A stretch of DNA of 64,000 nt, from assembly GCA_017538795.1 (NCBI GenBank), contig JAFYIE010000019.1, positions 20,519 through 84,518 of the forward strand. The letters run 5' to 3'. Source of the DNA: Bacteroidales bacterium (GTDB taxonomy: Bacteria; Bacteroidota; Bacteroidia; Bacteroidales; F082). The position numbers and the translations under genes were made by a program. Below, in pieces: positions 52,728 through 61,775 of this stretch; within the stretch, counting starts at the first letter, position 1; each line of letters begins with the position of its first letter. The notes under the pieces were generated by a model. The model saw only the letters and a program-made list of their open reading frames with translations. It did no database searches and had not been told where the DNA came from.

Positions 52728-53294
52728 TTGAGGAATAAAATTTTGTTTTTTATATTAACTTGTTTATTATCAATAAGTTGTGCTGCGCAGAACGGTTTTT
52801 TGATTTTAAATCAGGATGCGAGAATCGACACTTTGATAATGAAACAGCGTCAAATTCATGCTGCAGACAGCACCATCGACGGCTTCAGGGTGCAGATTTT
52901 CATGGAGCTTGGCAACGATGCTTTGAGGCATGCCGACAGTGTGAAAGAGGTTTTTTCCGCGAAATATCCTGATATCCCTATTTATCTTGTGTTCGGACAG
53001 CCTTACTACCGTCTTCGTATCGGCGATTTCCGCACACGTCTTGAGGCTGAAAATCTTTATCAAAGAGTGAAGAAGCAATATAAAAACGCTTTTGTGACAG
53101 CCGACCGCATAGAATTGCCATATATCGCGCTTTGCTCAGGCGATTTCGACATCGACATGTTGGCTCCGGATACTTTGAAAAACAAGATTTTCATAGAAGA
53201 AGATGAATTTGTGATTGATTCTTCGTTGATCGACAGTCTTTATATGAACGATTCAATTTATGACATCAACCAAGGAATCTTTTATGAAGAATAA
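52728..53294 (+). CDS. SPOR-domain exported protein
   Basis: The protein is 188 residues from TTG 52728, which gives MRNKILFFILTCLLSISCAAQ, a normal signal sequence (possible lipobox SISC at Cys18). A SPOR-type region follows (about 52-132): GFRVQIFMELGNDALRHADSVKEVF, YLVFGQPYYRLRIGDFRTRLEAENLYQRVKKQY. SPOR domains bind denuded peptidoglycan at division sites. The acidic C-terminal ~50 residues have no known domain. Two more genes follow on the same strand with spacers of 6 and 21 bp. Confidence 0.8.
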   Translation: MRNKILFFILTCLLSISCAAQNGFLILNQDARIDTLIMKQRQIHAADSTIDGFRVQIFMELGNDALRHADSVKEVFSAKYPDIPIYLVFGQPYYRLRIGDFRTRLEAENLYQRVKKQYKNAFVTADRIELPYIALCSGDFDIDMLAPDTLKNKIFIEEDEFVIDSSLIDSLYMNDSIYDINQGIFYEE

Positions 53295-53300
53295 AATGAT

Positions 53301-53771
53301 ATGGAAAATATGGAAAACGACGATTTGAAGAAACAGGTGGAAGAGTTGTTCAGGCTTTTCAGAAAGGTGATGGAGAAGTATCCGCCTGACGATGTGCCTG
53401 GAATGGATAAGGCTCAATTGGAGCAACTGAAGATGTATCTGTCTCAGTATGATAGTGTTAAAGACCAATTTTCCGTGGAGATGTTCAGCATGATGGATAG
53501 CGGGATGGCGAAACAGTTTATCGGGATGCTGATTAAGAAACTGCGCGAACAGCTTGGTGAGGATGCAGATGATGATTTTGAGGCTGAAGACCATATCAAA
53601 GAGGTGGAAATCAAGGAAAAGGCCTTTGAATCGTTGCAGACAGGCGAGAATTACCAGGCTCTTATTGATGCCATCGACGCACAACTTAAAAATCCGAATC
53701 TGTCGGAAGACGAGATTGACACATTGCTTGACAAACGTCAGAATTTGATGAATAAAATAAATAATAAATAG
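53301..53771 (+). CDS. Small helical cytoplasmic protein, unknown
   Basis: The 156-residue, very acidic protein has no signal or membrane segment. The whole length is predicted alpha-helical: DDLKKQVEELFRLFRKVMEK, KAQLEQLKMYLSQYD, and a carboxyl half with TPR-like spacing (AFESLQTGENYQALIDAIDAQLKNPNLSEDEIDTLLDKRQNLMN). I do not recognise the family. It lies 6 bp after the SPOR gene and upstream of an outer-membrane barrel gene. A second ATG three codons in (53310) is an equally good start. Confidence 0.7.
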   Translation: MENMENDDLKKQVEELFRLFRKVMEKYPPDDVPGMDKAQLEQLKMYLSQYDSVKDQFSVEMFSMMDSGMAKQFIGMLIKKLREQLGEDADDDFEAEDHIKEVEIKEKAFESLQTGENYQALIDAIDAQLKNPNLSEDEIDTLLDKRQNLMNKINNK

Positions 53772-53792
53772 TTGAATATCAATAAATTAAAT

Positions 53793-54467
53793 ATGAAGAA
53801 ACAAGTTTTCCTGCTCGCTGTGTTGCTCATGATTTCGTTCGTGGGAAAAGCACAGCTTATTAAAGACAGAACAAATGGTAAGGTAACGATGGGTTTTGAC
53901 CTCTTTACTGATGTAAATAAAGGTAAAGGTTACGATAAAATGAATCTGCGCACCATAAATCAAGGTGTCAATCTGTATATTACGTACAATATGCCTATGG
54001 GTGAGTCGAAACATACTGTTTCGTTTGGTATTGGCGTGTCTTGCCATAATTTTTACCTGAAAGGTGCCGCCATTACAGATCCTTTCAGCTCCCCGATTGC
54101 TCTCAATGACTCTATTTTTATCAAGAAAAGCAAGATAAATGTGAACTATTTTGACATTCCGATGGAGTTGAATTTCAGAATCGCCGATAAGTTTAAGATT
54201 TCATTTGGCGGAAAGATTGGATTCCTTTTGAGAAGCAAGTCGAAGGTCGTAGGAAGGATTAATCAGTATGACGATGACAATGATATCTATAATGTCAAAT
54301 ACAGAGACTTGAGTGGTACTGAAAGTGTTGTTTACTCAGTGTTTGCGAGAGTTGGTTACAGGTGTGTGAATCTTTACGTGGGATATCAGCTTACGAGTGT
54401 CTTCAAGAAAGACAAAGGACCTGAGATTTTGCCGTTGTCGATAGGTATCGGTATCAGGGCTTATTAG
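53793..54467 (+). CDS. Outer-membrane beta-barrel protein, unassigned
   Basis: The protein is 224 residues from ATG 53793; a TTG at 53772 is in frame but lacks support. It has a signal peptide (1-18, GKA|QL), strands such as KVTMGFDLFTDV, VNLYITYNMPMG and HTVSFGIGVSCHNFYLKG, and a late pair (VFARVGYRCVNLYVGYQLTSVF) ending in GIGIRAY with a terminal aromatic. It is probably a small porin-like barrel. Its last 4 bp overlap the convergent PAP2-like gene. Confidence 0.72.
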   Translation: MKKQVFLLAVLLMISFVGKAQLIKDRTNGKVTMGFDLFTDVNKGKGYDKMNLRTINQGVNLYITYNMPMGESKHTVSFGIGVSCHNFYLKGAAITDPFSSPIALNDSIFIKKSKINVNYFDIPMELNFRIADKFKISFGGKIGFLLRSKSKVVGRINQYDDDNDIYNVKYRDLSGTESVVYSVFARVGYRCVNLYVGYQLTSVFKKDKGPEILPLSIGIGIRAY

Positions 54468-55066
54468 AGCAGGAAAAGGAAAAACATTATTATAACAACG
54501 GAAAATCCCATGGCGAAGCCGGTGTAAATCTGAGCGTTGCTGTGGGATTTTAGTTTTAATCGTGCGGCTGCCACAATGCCGGCGATGATGATGCTTGCGA
54601 CGAAATAGGGCAAATACATGCGCATCGAGGCTGTCGTCATGACGAAAAGACATGCCACGAGGTTGCCCCAACCGAGTGAGTGGAGGCTTATTTTCCAGAA
54701 AAACGTGATGATAAACGCCAAAATCGTCACCACGATGGCGGTAGTGAGGTAAAAGCTGAATATCGAGAAAATCTGGATTTTGTTGAAAAATTTCAGGGTG
54801 GTGAAAAGGAACAAAATCATGATGAAAAGCGGTCCGAGCCTGTCGTCGCGGTCTTCCATCTCGAAAGATTTGATGACATTCCATTTCTTCATCATCGTTA
54901 TTATGAGGACGGGTATGAGGCTTGTCATGGCGAATGTGATGCCTAAAAACGTCCAGTCGTTGCCTGGAGTGAAGCGTGTGAGGCCTGAAAGCAGCAATAT
55001 TATCATCATCCAGGTTGGGTGGAAGATGGGGTGACCTAATATTGAGATTATTTTTGCTGTTTTCAT
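54464..55066 (-). CDS. PAP2-like membrane protein (degenerate phosphatase signature)
   Basis: The 200-residue protein has about six membrane helices. The second motif of lipid phosphatases can be recognised as KISLHSLGWGNLVA (about 127-140) and the third as ARLKLKSHSNAQIYTGFAMG (about 167-186), which keeps the catalytic-type His but not the following Asp. This fits the small Bacteroidota PAP2-related proteins. Phosphatase activity on isoprenoid or lipid phosphates is possible but unproven. It overlaps rpoN by 4 bp (ATGA), so the two are coupled. Confidence 0.65.
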   Translation of the reverse strand: MKTAKIISILGHPIFHPTWMMIILLLSGLTRFTPGNDWTFLGITFAMTSLIPVLIITMMKKWNVIKSFEMEDRDDRLGPLFIMILFLFTTLKFFNKIQIFSIFSFYLTTAIVVTILAFIITFFWKISLHSLGWGNLVACLFVMTTASMRMYLPYFVASIIIAGIVAAARLKLKSHSNAQIYTGFAMGFSVVIIMFFLFLL

Positions 55067-56559
55067 ATGTTTTTGCGGAGACGAGCCACTGGTATTCCGA
55101 GTTGTTCACGGTATTTTGCCACGGTGCGGCGCGCTATGGTGTAACCTTTTTCTTTCAGGATGGCAGTGAGTTCGTCGTCGTTGAGCGGGTTGGCTTTGTC
55201 CTCGTTTTCCACGCTGTCGCGGACGATTTTCTTGACTTCACGGGTCGAGACCTCTTCGCCTTCGTCGTTGAGCAAGCCTTCGCTGAAAAAATACTTCAGT
55301 TGGAAGGTGCCGTAAGCCGTCTGCACGTATTTGCTGTTGGCGACACGTGATATTGTGGAGACGTCGAGACCCACTATGTCTGATATATCTTTGAGAATCA
55401 TCGGCTTAAGTTTGCCTTCGTCGCCGGTCAGGAAGAAGTCGCGCTGATATTCCATGATGGCTTTCATGGTGACGTAGAGAGTATCCTGGCGTTGACGGAT
55501 GGCGTCGATGAACCAGTTTGCCGAGTCGATTTTGTTCTTTATAAAGTTGACCGCTTCGCGTTTTTCGCGGTTGTCCTTGCCTTTTGAATACTCTTTCAGC
55601 ATGTTCAGGAAATCCTTGCTGACATGGAGTTCCGGCGTGTTGCGGCTGTTGAGTTGCAGCTCGAGCTCACCGCCGTTGTTGATGACGGTGAAGTCGGGGA
55701 TGATGTAGTTGCTGTTTTGGCTTGAAGAGCCCATCGAGCCACCTGGTTTCGGGTTGAGCGACAGAATTATGTCGAGGGCTTTTTTAAAGTCATCGTCAGG
55801 GATGTCGCTGCGGGAGACGATTTTGTCGTAATGTTTCTTGGTGAACTCGTCGAAATATTTCTCGATTATTGTGATGGCGTTATTGTAGTCTTTGCTCGGG
55901 TTCTCTTCGTTGAGACGGCGCAGCTGTATCAGCAGGCATTCCTGAAGGTTTGACGCGCCGACGCCTGCCGGGTCGAAGTCCTGAATGATGGTTAAGACTT
56001 CTTTTATCTCGTTTTCAGTGGCATCGATGTTTTGCGTGAACAGCAGGTCGTCGGCGATACCGGATATTGGTCGTGACAGGTAGCCGGCGTCGTCGAGGTT
56101 GCCTATGATATACGTCCCGATTTTGTATTTTTTCTCGTCGAGTTTACGGAATCCGAGTTGTTCCATCAACGAATCCTGGAACGTGGTCTCGTTTGAAATC
56201 GGGGCTTCGTAGTGTTTGTCGTCGGGGCTGCTGTTATTGACTGAATATTTGTATGCTGCATCGTCTTCGTCGTCATCTTTCAGATAATCGTCGAAGTCGT
56301 CGAGAGGGTCGTAGTGGTCGTCGTCGCCTTGGTTGTCTTCGAAGGTGTCGACGTTATCGTTTTCGTTATCGTTTTCGTTGATGTCGTCGTATTCGTCGTG
56401 GCTCTCGCCCTCTTCGAGGGCTGGGTTCTGCATGATCTCCTCTTTGATGCGCGTACTCAGCTCCATCGTCGGGATTTGCAGCAGTTTCATGATGAGAATC
56501 TGCTGCGGCGACAGCTTCTGGAGGAGCTTTTGCGTCTGAGTTAACCTCTGCGAACCCAT
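55063..56559 (-). CDS. rpoN: RNA polymerase sigma-54 factor
   Basis: The 498-residue protein has the Gln/Leu-rich activator-interaction region (QTQKLLQKLSPQQILIMKLLQIPTMELSTRIKEEI, about 7-41) and a highly acidic linker (about 50-105, mostly Asp/Asn/Glu). The core-binding domain and helix-turn-helix (SDIVGLDVSTISRVANSKYVQTAYGTF) follow. The RpoN box is ARRTVAKYREQL near residue 475. It directs transcription from -24/-12 promoters with enhancer-binding proteins. It lies downstream of asnS across a 24-bp spacer made only of TTAG units. Confidence 0.96.
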   Translation of the reverse strand: MGSQRLTQTQKLLQKLSPQQILIMKLLQIPTMELSTRIKEEIMQNPALEEGESHDEYDDINENDNENDNVDTFEDNQGDDDHYDPLDDFDDYLKDDDEDDAAYKYSVNNSSPDDKHYEAPISNETTFQDSLMEQLGFRKLDEKKYKIGTYIIGNLDDAGYLSRPISGIADDLLFTQNIDATENEIKEVLTIIQDFDPAGVGASNLQECLLIQLRRLNEENPSKDYNNAITIIEKYFDEFTKKHYDKIVSRSDIPDDDFKKALDIILSLNPKPGGSMGSSSQNSNYIIPDFTVINNGGELELQLNSRNTPELHVSKDFLNMLKEYSKGKDNREKREAVNFIKNKIDSANWFIDAIRQRQDTLYVTMKAIMEYQRDFFLTGDEGKLKPMILKDISDIVGLDVSTISRVANSKYVQTAYGTFQLKYFFSEGLLNDEGEEVSTREVKKIVRDSVENEDKANPLNDDELTAILKEKGYTIARRTVAKYREQLGIPVARLRKNI

Positions 56560-56585
56560 AACTACTAACTTCTAACTGGTAACTT
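56560..56585 (-). repeat. TTAG spacer between asnS and rpoN
   Basis: On the minus strand the whole spacer is GTTACCAGTTAGAAGTTAGTAGTT, running from the asnS stop (TAA) to the rpoN ATG. It is the clearest case where an array is the only sequence between two genes. Confidence 0.65.
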
Positions 56586-58023
56586 AATAGAGGCAGTTCT
56601 TTGGAGTTCTTGGGAACGGGATGACGTCGCGGATGTTGCTCATGCCAGTGACGAAGAGCAGAAGGCGTTCGAAGCCGAGACCGTAGCCTGAGTGAGGCAC
56701 CGAGCCGAAACGACGTGAGTCGAGGTACCAGTCCATCGATTCTTTAGGAATTCCCACTTCTTCCATACGTTTGAGCAGCTTGTTCATGTCGGTCTCACGT
56801 TCTGATCCGCCGATGATCTCGCCGATGCCAGGGAATAGCACGTCCATTGCGCGGACAGTCTTGCCGTCTTCGTTCTGTTTCATGTAGAAAGCCTTGATTT
56901 CCATCGGGTAGTCGGTAAGGATGACAGGCTTCTTGAAGTGTTTCTCGACGAGGTAACGCTCGTGTTCCGACTGCAGGTCGACGCCCCAGCCTGTGATAGG
57001 ATACTGGAACTTGCCTTTCTTGTTGTAGTTGCAGTTGCGGAGGATGTCGATAGCCTCTGTATATGTCAAAACCTGGAACGGGTGTTCGAGAACGAAATGC
57101 AGTTTCTCGATGAGTTCCATTGATTTTTCTTCTTCTTTCTTGTTCTTTTCTTCTTCCTGAAGACGTTTGCTGAGGAAGAGAAGGTCATCCATGCAGTTGT
57201 CTAACGCGTACTGAATCAAATACTTAAGCATCTCTTCGGCTAGCTCCATGTTGTCGTGGATGTCGTAGAATGCCATCTCAGGCTCAATCATCCAGAACTC
57301 GGCGAGGTGACGTGTTGTATTTGAGTTTTCGGCGCGGAAAGTAGGACCGAATGTGTAAATCTTTGAAAGAGCTGTAGCTGCAAGTTCTCCTTCGAGCTGA
57401 CCTGACACGGTGAGGTTTGACGATCTTCCGAAGAAATCCTGTGTGTAGTCGATCTTACCGTCTTCTGTCTTAGGCAGGTTGTTGAGGTCGAGGGTTGTCA
57501 CTTGGAACATCTCGCCTGCGCCTTCAGCGTCTGATGCTGTGATGAGCGGGGTGTGGATGTTATAGAAACCCTTGCTGTTGAAGAAGTTATGGATGGCAAA
57601 CACCATAGCGTGACGGATGCGGAACACAGCGCCGAAGGTGTTGGTGCGGAAACGCAGATGTGAGATGTCGCGCAGGAACTCGAGTGAGTGTTTCTTTGGT
57701 TGAAGCGGATATTCGTCAGGATTTGCAGGGCCTAAAAGCTCGATGCTGCTGACAGAAAGCTCCACGTTCTGACCGCTACCTGCTGATTTCACGAGTTTTC
57801 CATTGGCTGAAACCGATGCGCCGGTATGCATTAAGGCGAGGTTTTCTTCCGGAATTTTCTCCAAATCGATGACCAATTGCAGGTTGTTGATGGTCGAACC
57901 GTCGTTCAGTGCGATGAAAGCTACGTTTTTGCTGCCGCGTTTGTTACGCACCCAGCCTTTCACATTTATCTCATTATCAAGCTCTTGCATTGCGAGAGCA
58001 GCTTTAATTTCTGTACGTTTCAC
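56584..58023 (-). CDS. asnS: Asparaginyl-tRNA synthetase
   Basis: The 479-residue class II synthetase has the N-terminal OB anticodon-binding domain ([23 protein letters not shown], about 20-42), motif 2 [29 protein letters not shown] (the NTTRHLAEF phrase separates AsnRS from AspRS) and motif 3 [29 protein letters not shown]. It has an insertion with a Glu/Lys-rich helix (about 300-325, [13 protein letters not shown]), common in Bacteroidota. A TATTTTTG box at 58052-58059 (minus) probably starts its transcription. Confidence 0.97.
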   Translation of the reverse strand: MKRTEIKAALAMQELDNEINVKGWVRNKRGSKNVAFIALNDGSTINNLQLVIDLEKIPEENLALMHTGASVSANGKLVKSAGSGQNVELSVSSIELLGPANPDEYPLQPKKHSLEFLRDISHLRFRTNTFGAVFRIRHAMVFAIHNFFNSKGFYNIHTPLITASDAEGAGEMFQVTTLDLNNLPKTEDGKIDYTQDFFGRSSNLTVSGQLEGELAATALSKIYTFGPTFRAENSNTTRHLAEFWMIEPEMAFYDIHDNMELAEEMLKYLIQYALDNCMDDLLFLSKRLQEEEKNKKEEEKSMELIEKLHFVLEHPFQVLTYTEAIDILRNCNYNKKGKFQYPITGWGVDLQSEHERYLVEKHFKKPVILTDYPMEIKAFYMKQNEDGKTVRAMDVLFPGIGEIIGGSERETDMNKLLKRMEEVGIPKESMDWYLDSRRFGSVPHSGYGLGFERLLLFVTGMSNIRDVIPFPRTPKNCLY

Positions 58024-58066
58024 GATTTTTCTCTTTTAAAATTTCAAACTACAAAAATAACAAAAT

Positions 58067-58100
58067 TTTGCTGAATAAACGCATTTTATTTTTATATTTG
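58067..58100 (+). promoter_or_regulatory. Promoter of the DAHP synthase gene
   Basis: TTTG (58067-58070) and TATATTTG (58093-58100) with 22 bp between them. The -7 box ends 17 bases before the ATG at 58117, giving a leader of about 10 nt. Confidence 0.55.
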
Positions 58101-58116
58101 CAAAAAATATTATGAG

Positions 58117-59178
58117 ATGAGCGAAAGCTTTGACATAAGGAGATGGTTTAAGAATCCGGAAGAGTTGCTGGTTATAAGCGGTCCATGCAGTGTTGAGACT
58201 CGTGAACAGCTGATGACGACGGCTAAAGGCCTGAGTGAAATCGACAAGGTGAAGGTGTTGCGTGGAGGCATCTGGAAGCCCCGTACACGTCCTGACGCTT
58301 TTGAAGGGATAGGCGAGGAAGGCTTGCGTTGGATGAAAGAGGCGAAAGAGAAATATGGATTTCTTACGATGACGGAAGTCGCTGTTCCTGACCACGTTAA
58401 CCTTGCCTTGAAAAATGGTATCGACATTTTGTGGCTTGGCGCGAGAACGGTGGCAAATCCGTTCTCTGTGCAGGAACTCGCCGACTGCTTGAAAGGCTGC
58501 GACATCCCTGTTTTTGTGAAAAATCCTATCGCTCCAGACCTGAAGCTATGGCTTGGCGCCTTTGAACGTCTCGGAAGTGCAGGATTGACCTGTCTTGGTG
58601 GCATACATCGTGGTTTTTCGTCGTATGACGATACACGTTACCGTAATGCTCCGGTTTGGGAAATTCCTGTTGAGTTGAAACGTTTACGTCCTGATATTCA
58701 AATAATTACAGATGTAAGTCATATCTGCGGATGTAGAGAATTGTTGCAGGAAGTGGCGCAAAAAGCTCTCGATTTTGGTACTTTGGGCTTTATGATTGAG
58801 TCGCATTGCGATCCTGAAAAAGCGTTAACTGACGCTAATCAGCAGATAACGCCAGAAAGTTTGAAGAAAGCACTTAACCATCTTGTTATCAAGAAGAGAG
58901 TGGTTGATGAAGATGAATTTGTCCTGCAAAATCTCCGTAAGGAAATCGATATTATCGATGATGAACTGCTGAATCTTCTTGCAAAAAGAATGAATGTGTC
59001 GGAGAAAATTGGTGAGTTCAAAAAGGAACACAAGGTGGCGGTGCTTCAGATGGATCGTTGGTCGAAGGTTTTGGAAGACCATATTAATAAAGGTGTGAAT
59101 CTTGGCTTGGATGAGGAGTCGGTGAAGGATATTTTTGAGATTATACATAAAGATTCGATTAAGAAGCAATTATATTGA
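58117..59178 (+). CDS. aroF: Bifunctional DAHP synthase / chorismate mutase
   Basis: The 353-residue protein joins an N-terminal 3-deoxy-7-phosphoheptulonate synthase of the I-beta/KDO8P type (SGPCSVETREQ, LRGGIWKPRTRPDAFEGIGEEG, LWLGARTVANPFSVQEL, GFMIESHCDPEKALTDA) to a C-terminal AroQ-type chorismate mutase (about 270-353, LRKEIDIIDDELLNLLAKRMNVSEKIGEFKK). It performs the first step of the shikimate pathway and the branch step towards phenylalanine and tyrosine. In related fused enzymes the mutase domain also gives feedback control by prephenate. The gene stands alone rather than in an aro operon. Confidence 0.95.
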   Translation: MSESFDIRRWFKNPEELLVISGPCSVETREQLMTTAKGLSEIDKVKVLRGGIWKPRTRPDAFEGIGEEGLRWMKEAKEKYGFLTMTEVAVPDHVNLALKNGIDILWLGARTVANPFSVQELADCLKGCDIPVFVKNPIAPDLKLWLGAFERLGSAGLTCLGGIHRGFSSYDDTRYRNAPVWEIPVELKRLRPDIQIITDVSHICGCRELLQEVAQKALDFGTLGFMIESHCDPEKALTDANQQITPESLKKALNHLVIKKRVVDEDEFVLQNLRKEIDIIDDELLNLLAKRMNVSEKIGEFKKEHKVAVLQMDRWSKVLEDHINKGVNLGLDEESVKDIFEIIHKDSIKKQLY

Positions 59179-59195
59179 TTATTAAAGAGTTAGAT

Positions 59196-61775
59196 ATGAA
59201 AAGATTTTTTGTTTTTTTAGTTTTGATGCTTTGCTGCGCTACAATGTTCGGGCAGCAGAGAGTCATCGTGATGATGGCTGAAAAGTATGACGATGCGCGT
59301 GTTTCAAAGGAAATGCAGTCGATGACCAAGGCACAGCGTCGAGATTTTGTGATTCAGGAAAGGAAGGCGTTTTGCCAGGCTTCGCAGCAGGATGTGATGG
59401 TGTTTTTGAGTGCTTTTAAAGGTGAAGTTAGCAAAATAGAACAATATTGGGCATTTAACGGCTTCCGTTGCGATGCTTCTGAAAATGTTATTTCGCAACT
59501 TGAGAAGCGCGCTGATGTTGCATACGTTTATCGTGACCAGATGCGTAAGATGGTGCCGGATATGGTTGAGACGCAGTCGGCTGAGACAAGAGATATGGCT
59601 TGGCATGTCGATAAGGTAAATGCGCCGGCGGTATGGAGCTACAACGGCTCGACTGGTTACAATGGCAACGGTGTTATCGTTGCTGTCGTCGATTCAGGTG
59701 TCGATTACAACCATGTCGACATTGCTGGCAGCATGTGGGATGGCGGTGCTAATTATCCTAATCACGGATATGACATTTGCCATGACGATAATGATCCGAT
59801 GGATGACTATTGCCATGGAACTCACGTGGCTGGAATAGTGGCAGGACAAGGAAACGCTGGCACTCAGACAGGTATCGCGCCAGGTGCTAAGATAATGGCG
59901 ATCAAGGTGTTGGATTCATCAGGTTACGGTAGCGATTCCGATTTGATTTCTGGCGTACATTTTGCCATGTATCATGGTGCCGACATCATCAACTTGTCGC
60001 TTGGTGACCCGGAGATGGGTCCTTCGGCGGTTTATCGTGACCTGTTTGTTACGGTGAAAGAAGCAGGAATGATAGCAGCTGTAGCGGCTGGCAATGTTGG
60101 AGATACACAATATACCTATCAGGTGCCATTTAATGTTGAATGCCCGGGCAACTGCCCACCGCCATGGCTGCATCCAGACCAGGTGAATTTGATTTCAGGC
60201 GGCACTTCAGGCGTGATTTGCGTGGGAGCTACCGATGCCAACGACTCACATTGCTCGTTCTCGTCGGTAGGCCCTGTGACTTGGGCTGAAGGTGCGAACG
60301 TTGGCGATTACAACGACTATCCGTATCAGAATGGCGATGCTTCGCAGCCGGGATTGATTCGTCCGGATATTTCTGCGCCGGGTGCCAATGTCACTTCGTT
60401 GAATTACATGACAGGAACCGGCTACGTAGCATACGACGGCACATCAATGGCAACTCCTTGTGTTGCAGGTGTGTTGGCCTTGTTGCTTGACGCTAATTCG
60501 GAGCTTTTGCCTGCTGAATTGGATTCCATCATCGAGTTGACTGCAGCTAATGCAGGTAATACCGTTAAAAACAACATTACCGGCTCGGGTCGCGTCGACG
60601 CGCTGGCGGCAGTTAACGCACTGTTCCATCATGGCCCAACGAACCTAACCGGCGATTTGAGTGGAAACTATGTCGACTTGAACTGGTCGGCGGCTGCAAA
60701 CGCCACTTCGTACAGCGTGTATCGTGACGGTATGGTTGTTGCAAATAATTTAACCTCAACGACTTACATTGATCATCTGACATACGCTGGAAAGTATACC
60801 TACTATGTTAAAGCTAATCTTAATAACGGTATAATTACACTTCCGTCGAACTATGTTACAATCGATAAAGCCTTTGATATTCAGACAGAAGTGATAAACG
60901 AGACAAAGGTCGCTTTGACCTGGGACATGCCAAACTGTATCTACGACGGCTTCGAGTCGGGCAATTTGTACCAAAACATGTGGATCAACGACGGCACAAA
61001 TCCTTGGGAAGTGACGACAGCTGATGCTAACAGCGGATCGTATAGTGTGCGCTCAACAAACAAAACCATGTTTTCGACGAGTAAGATATCGCTTGCTGTA
61101 AACGTTGCAACTACTTGTGTAGTAAGCTATTACGCAAAAATAAGCTGTTTCCCTCTGAACGGCGGTGGTTTCTTTATTGACAATGTCCAATATGGCGAGA
61201 CCTTGAAAGATATAGTGCCTTGGACGCGTTATACGGTTGCGTTAAATCCGGGTAATCACTTGCTTGAGTGGAAATACGGCAATCAGCTTACTGAAGGCGA
61301 TTACGAAAATTCATTCTATATTGACGACATCACAGTCGGTAATGCTTTCGACATCTATCGTGCCAATTGCGACGGTAGTAATTCTACTTTGATAGCGTCA
61401 GGGGTAATCAACGCTCAATTTATTGATAATGATTGGGTTACATTGCCAATAGGACAATATAAATATGGTGTAAGCATTGATGGCGGTCACACTATTTATT
61501 GGTCGGATTGCATTGATAAAGATTATCAAGGTGTGGATGAGAATGAAATTGTAGACATTATGGTTTATCCGAATCCTGCAAATGACTATATTCATGTAGA
61601 GACTATTTGCGCATCGCCTGTAGAAATCGTTGAAATATATGACGTTACGGGAAAATTGATGATTTCATCTACAGAAACGGAAATAAATGTTTCGGAATTG
61701 AAATCAGGAATGTTTTTTGTCAATATTTTGACGGAAAAAGGTGTTGTGACTAAGAAAATTTGCGTCTCGAGATAA
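59196..61775 (+). CDS. Subtilisin-like serine protease, T9SS cargo
   Basis: The protein is 859 residues from ATG 59196, which gives a good signal peptide (MFG|QQ); the open frame reaches back to a TTG at 59175 that overlaps the previous stop. It has an inhibitor-like prodomain (about 25-120). The S8 peptidase domain has the catalytic triad Asp166 (VDSGVDYNHVDI), His210 (CHGTHVAGIVAGQ) and Ser417 (DGTSMATPCVAGV). Then come a fibronectin-III-like domain (about 485-565), a MAM/jelly-roll-like domain (about 590-715) and a T9SS type A sorting domain (about 789-859, MVYPNPANDYIHVE to the basic end). It is a secreted, probably surface-bound protease. Confidence 0.93.
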   Translation: MKRFFVFLVLMLCCATMFGQQRVIVMMAEKYDDARVSKEMQSMTKAQRRDFVIQERKAFCQASQQDVMVFLSAFKGEVSKIEQYWAFNGFRCDASENVISQLEKRADVAYVYRDQMRKMVPDMVETQSAETRDMAWHVDKVNAPAVWSYNGSTGYNGNGVIVAVVDSGVDYNHVDIAGSMWDGGANYPNHGYDICHDDNDPMDDYCHGTHVAGIVAGQGNAGTQTGIAPGAKIMAIKVLDSSGYGSDSDLISGVHFAMYHGADIINLSLGDPEMGPSAVYRDLFVTVKEAGMIAAVAAGNVGDTQYTYQVPFNVECPGNCPPPWLHPDQVNLISGGTSGVICVGATDANDSHCSFSSVGPVTWAEGANVGDYNDYPYQNGDASQPGLIRPDISAPGANVTSLNYMTGTGYVAYDGTSMATPCVAGVLALLLDANSELLPAELDSIIELTAANAGNTVKNNITGSGRVDALAAVNALFHHGPTNLTGDLSGNYVDLNWSAAANATSYSVYRDGMVVANNLTSTTYIDHLTYAGKYTYYVKANLNNGIITLPSNYVTIDKAFDIQTEVINETKVALTWDMPNCIYDGFESGNLYQNMWINDGTNPWEVTTADANSGSYSVRSTNKTMFSTSKISLAVNVATTCVVSYYAKISCFPLNGGGFFIDNVQYGETLKDIVPWTRYTVALNPGNHLLEWKYGNQLTEGDYENSFYIDDITVGNAFDIYRANCDGSNSTLIASGVINAQFIDNDWVTLPIGQYKYGVSIDGGHTIYWSDCIDKDYQGVDENEIVDIMVYPNPANDYIHVETICASPVEIVEIYDVTGKLMISSTETEINVSELKSGMFFVNILTEKGVVTKKICVSR

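Noticed and set aside
54336-55109. A 257-codon open frame overlapping the PAP2-like gene in another frame
   Set aside because: The translation is rich in His and Arg with no hydrophobic core; the in-frame PAP2-like product has clear membrane helices and an ATGA overlap with rpoN.
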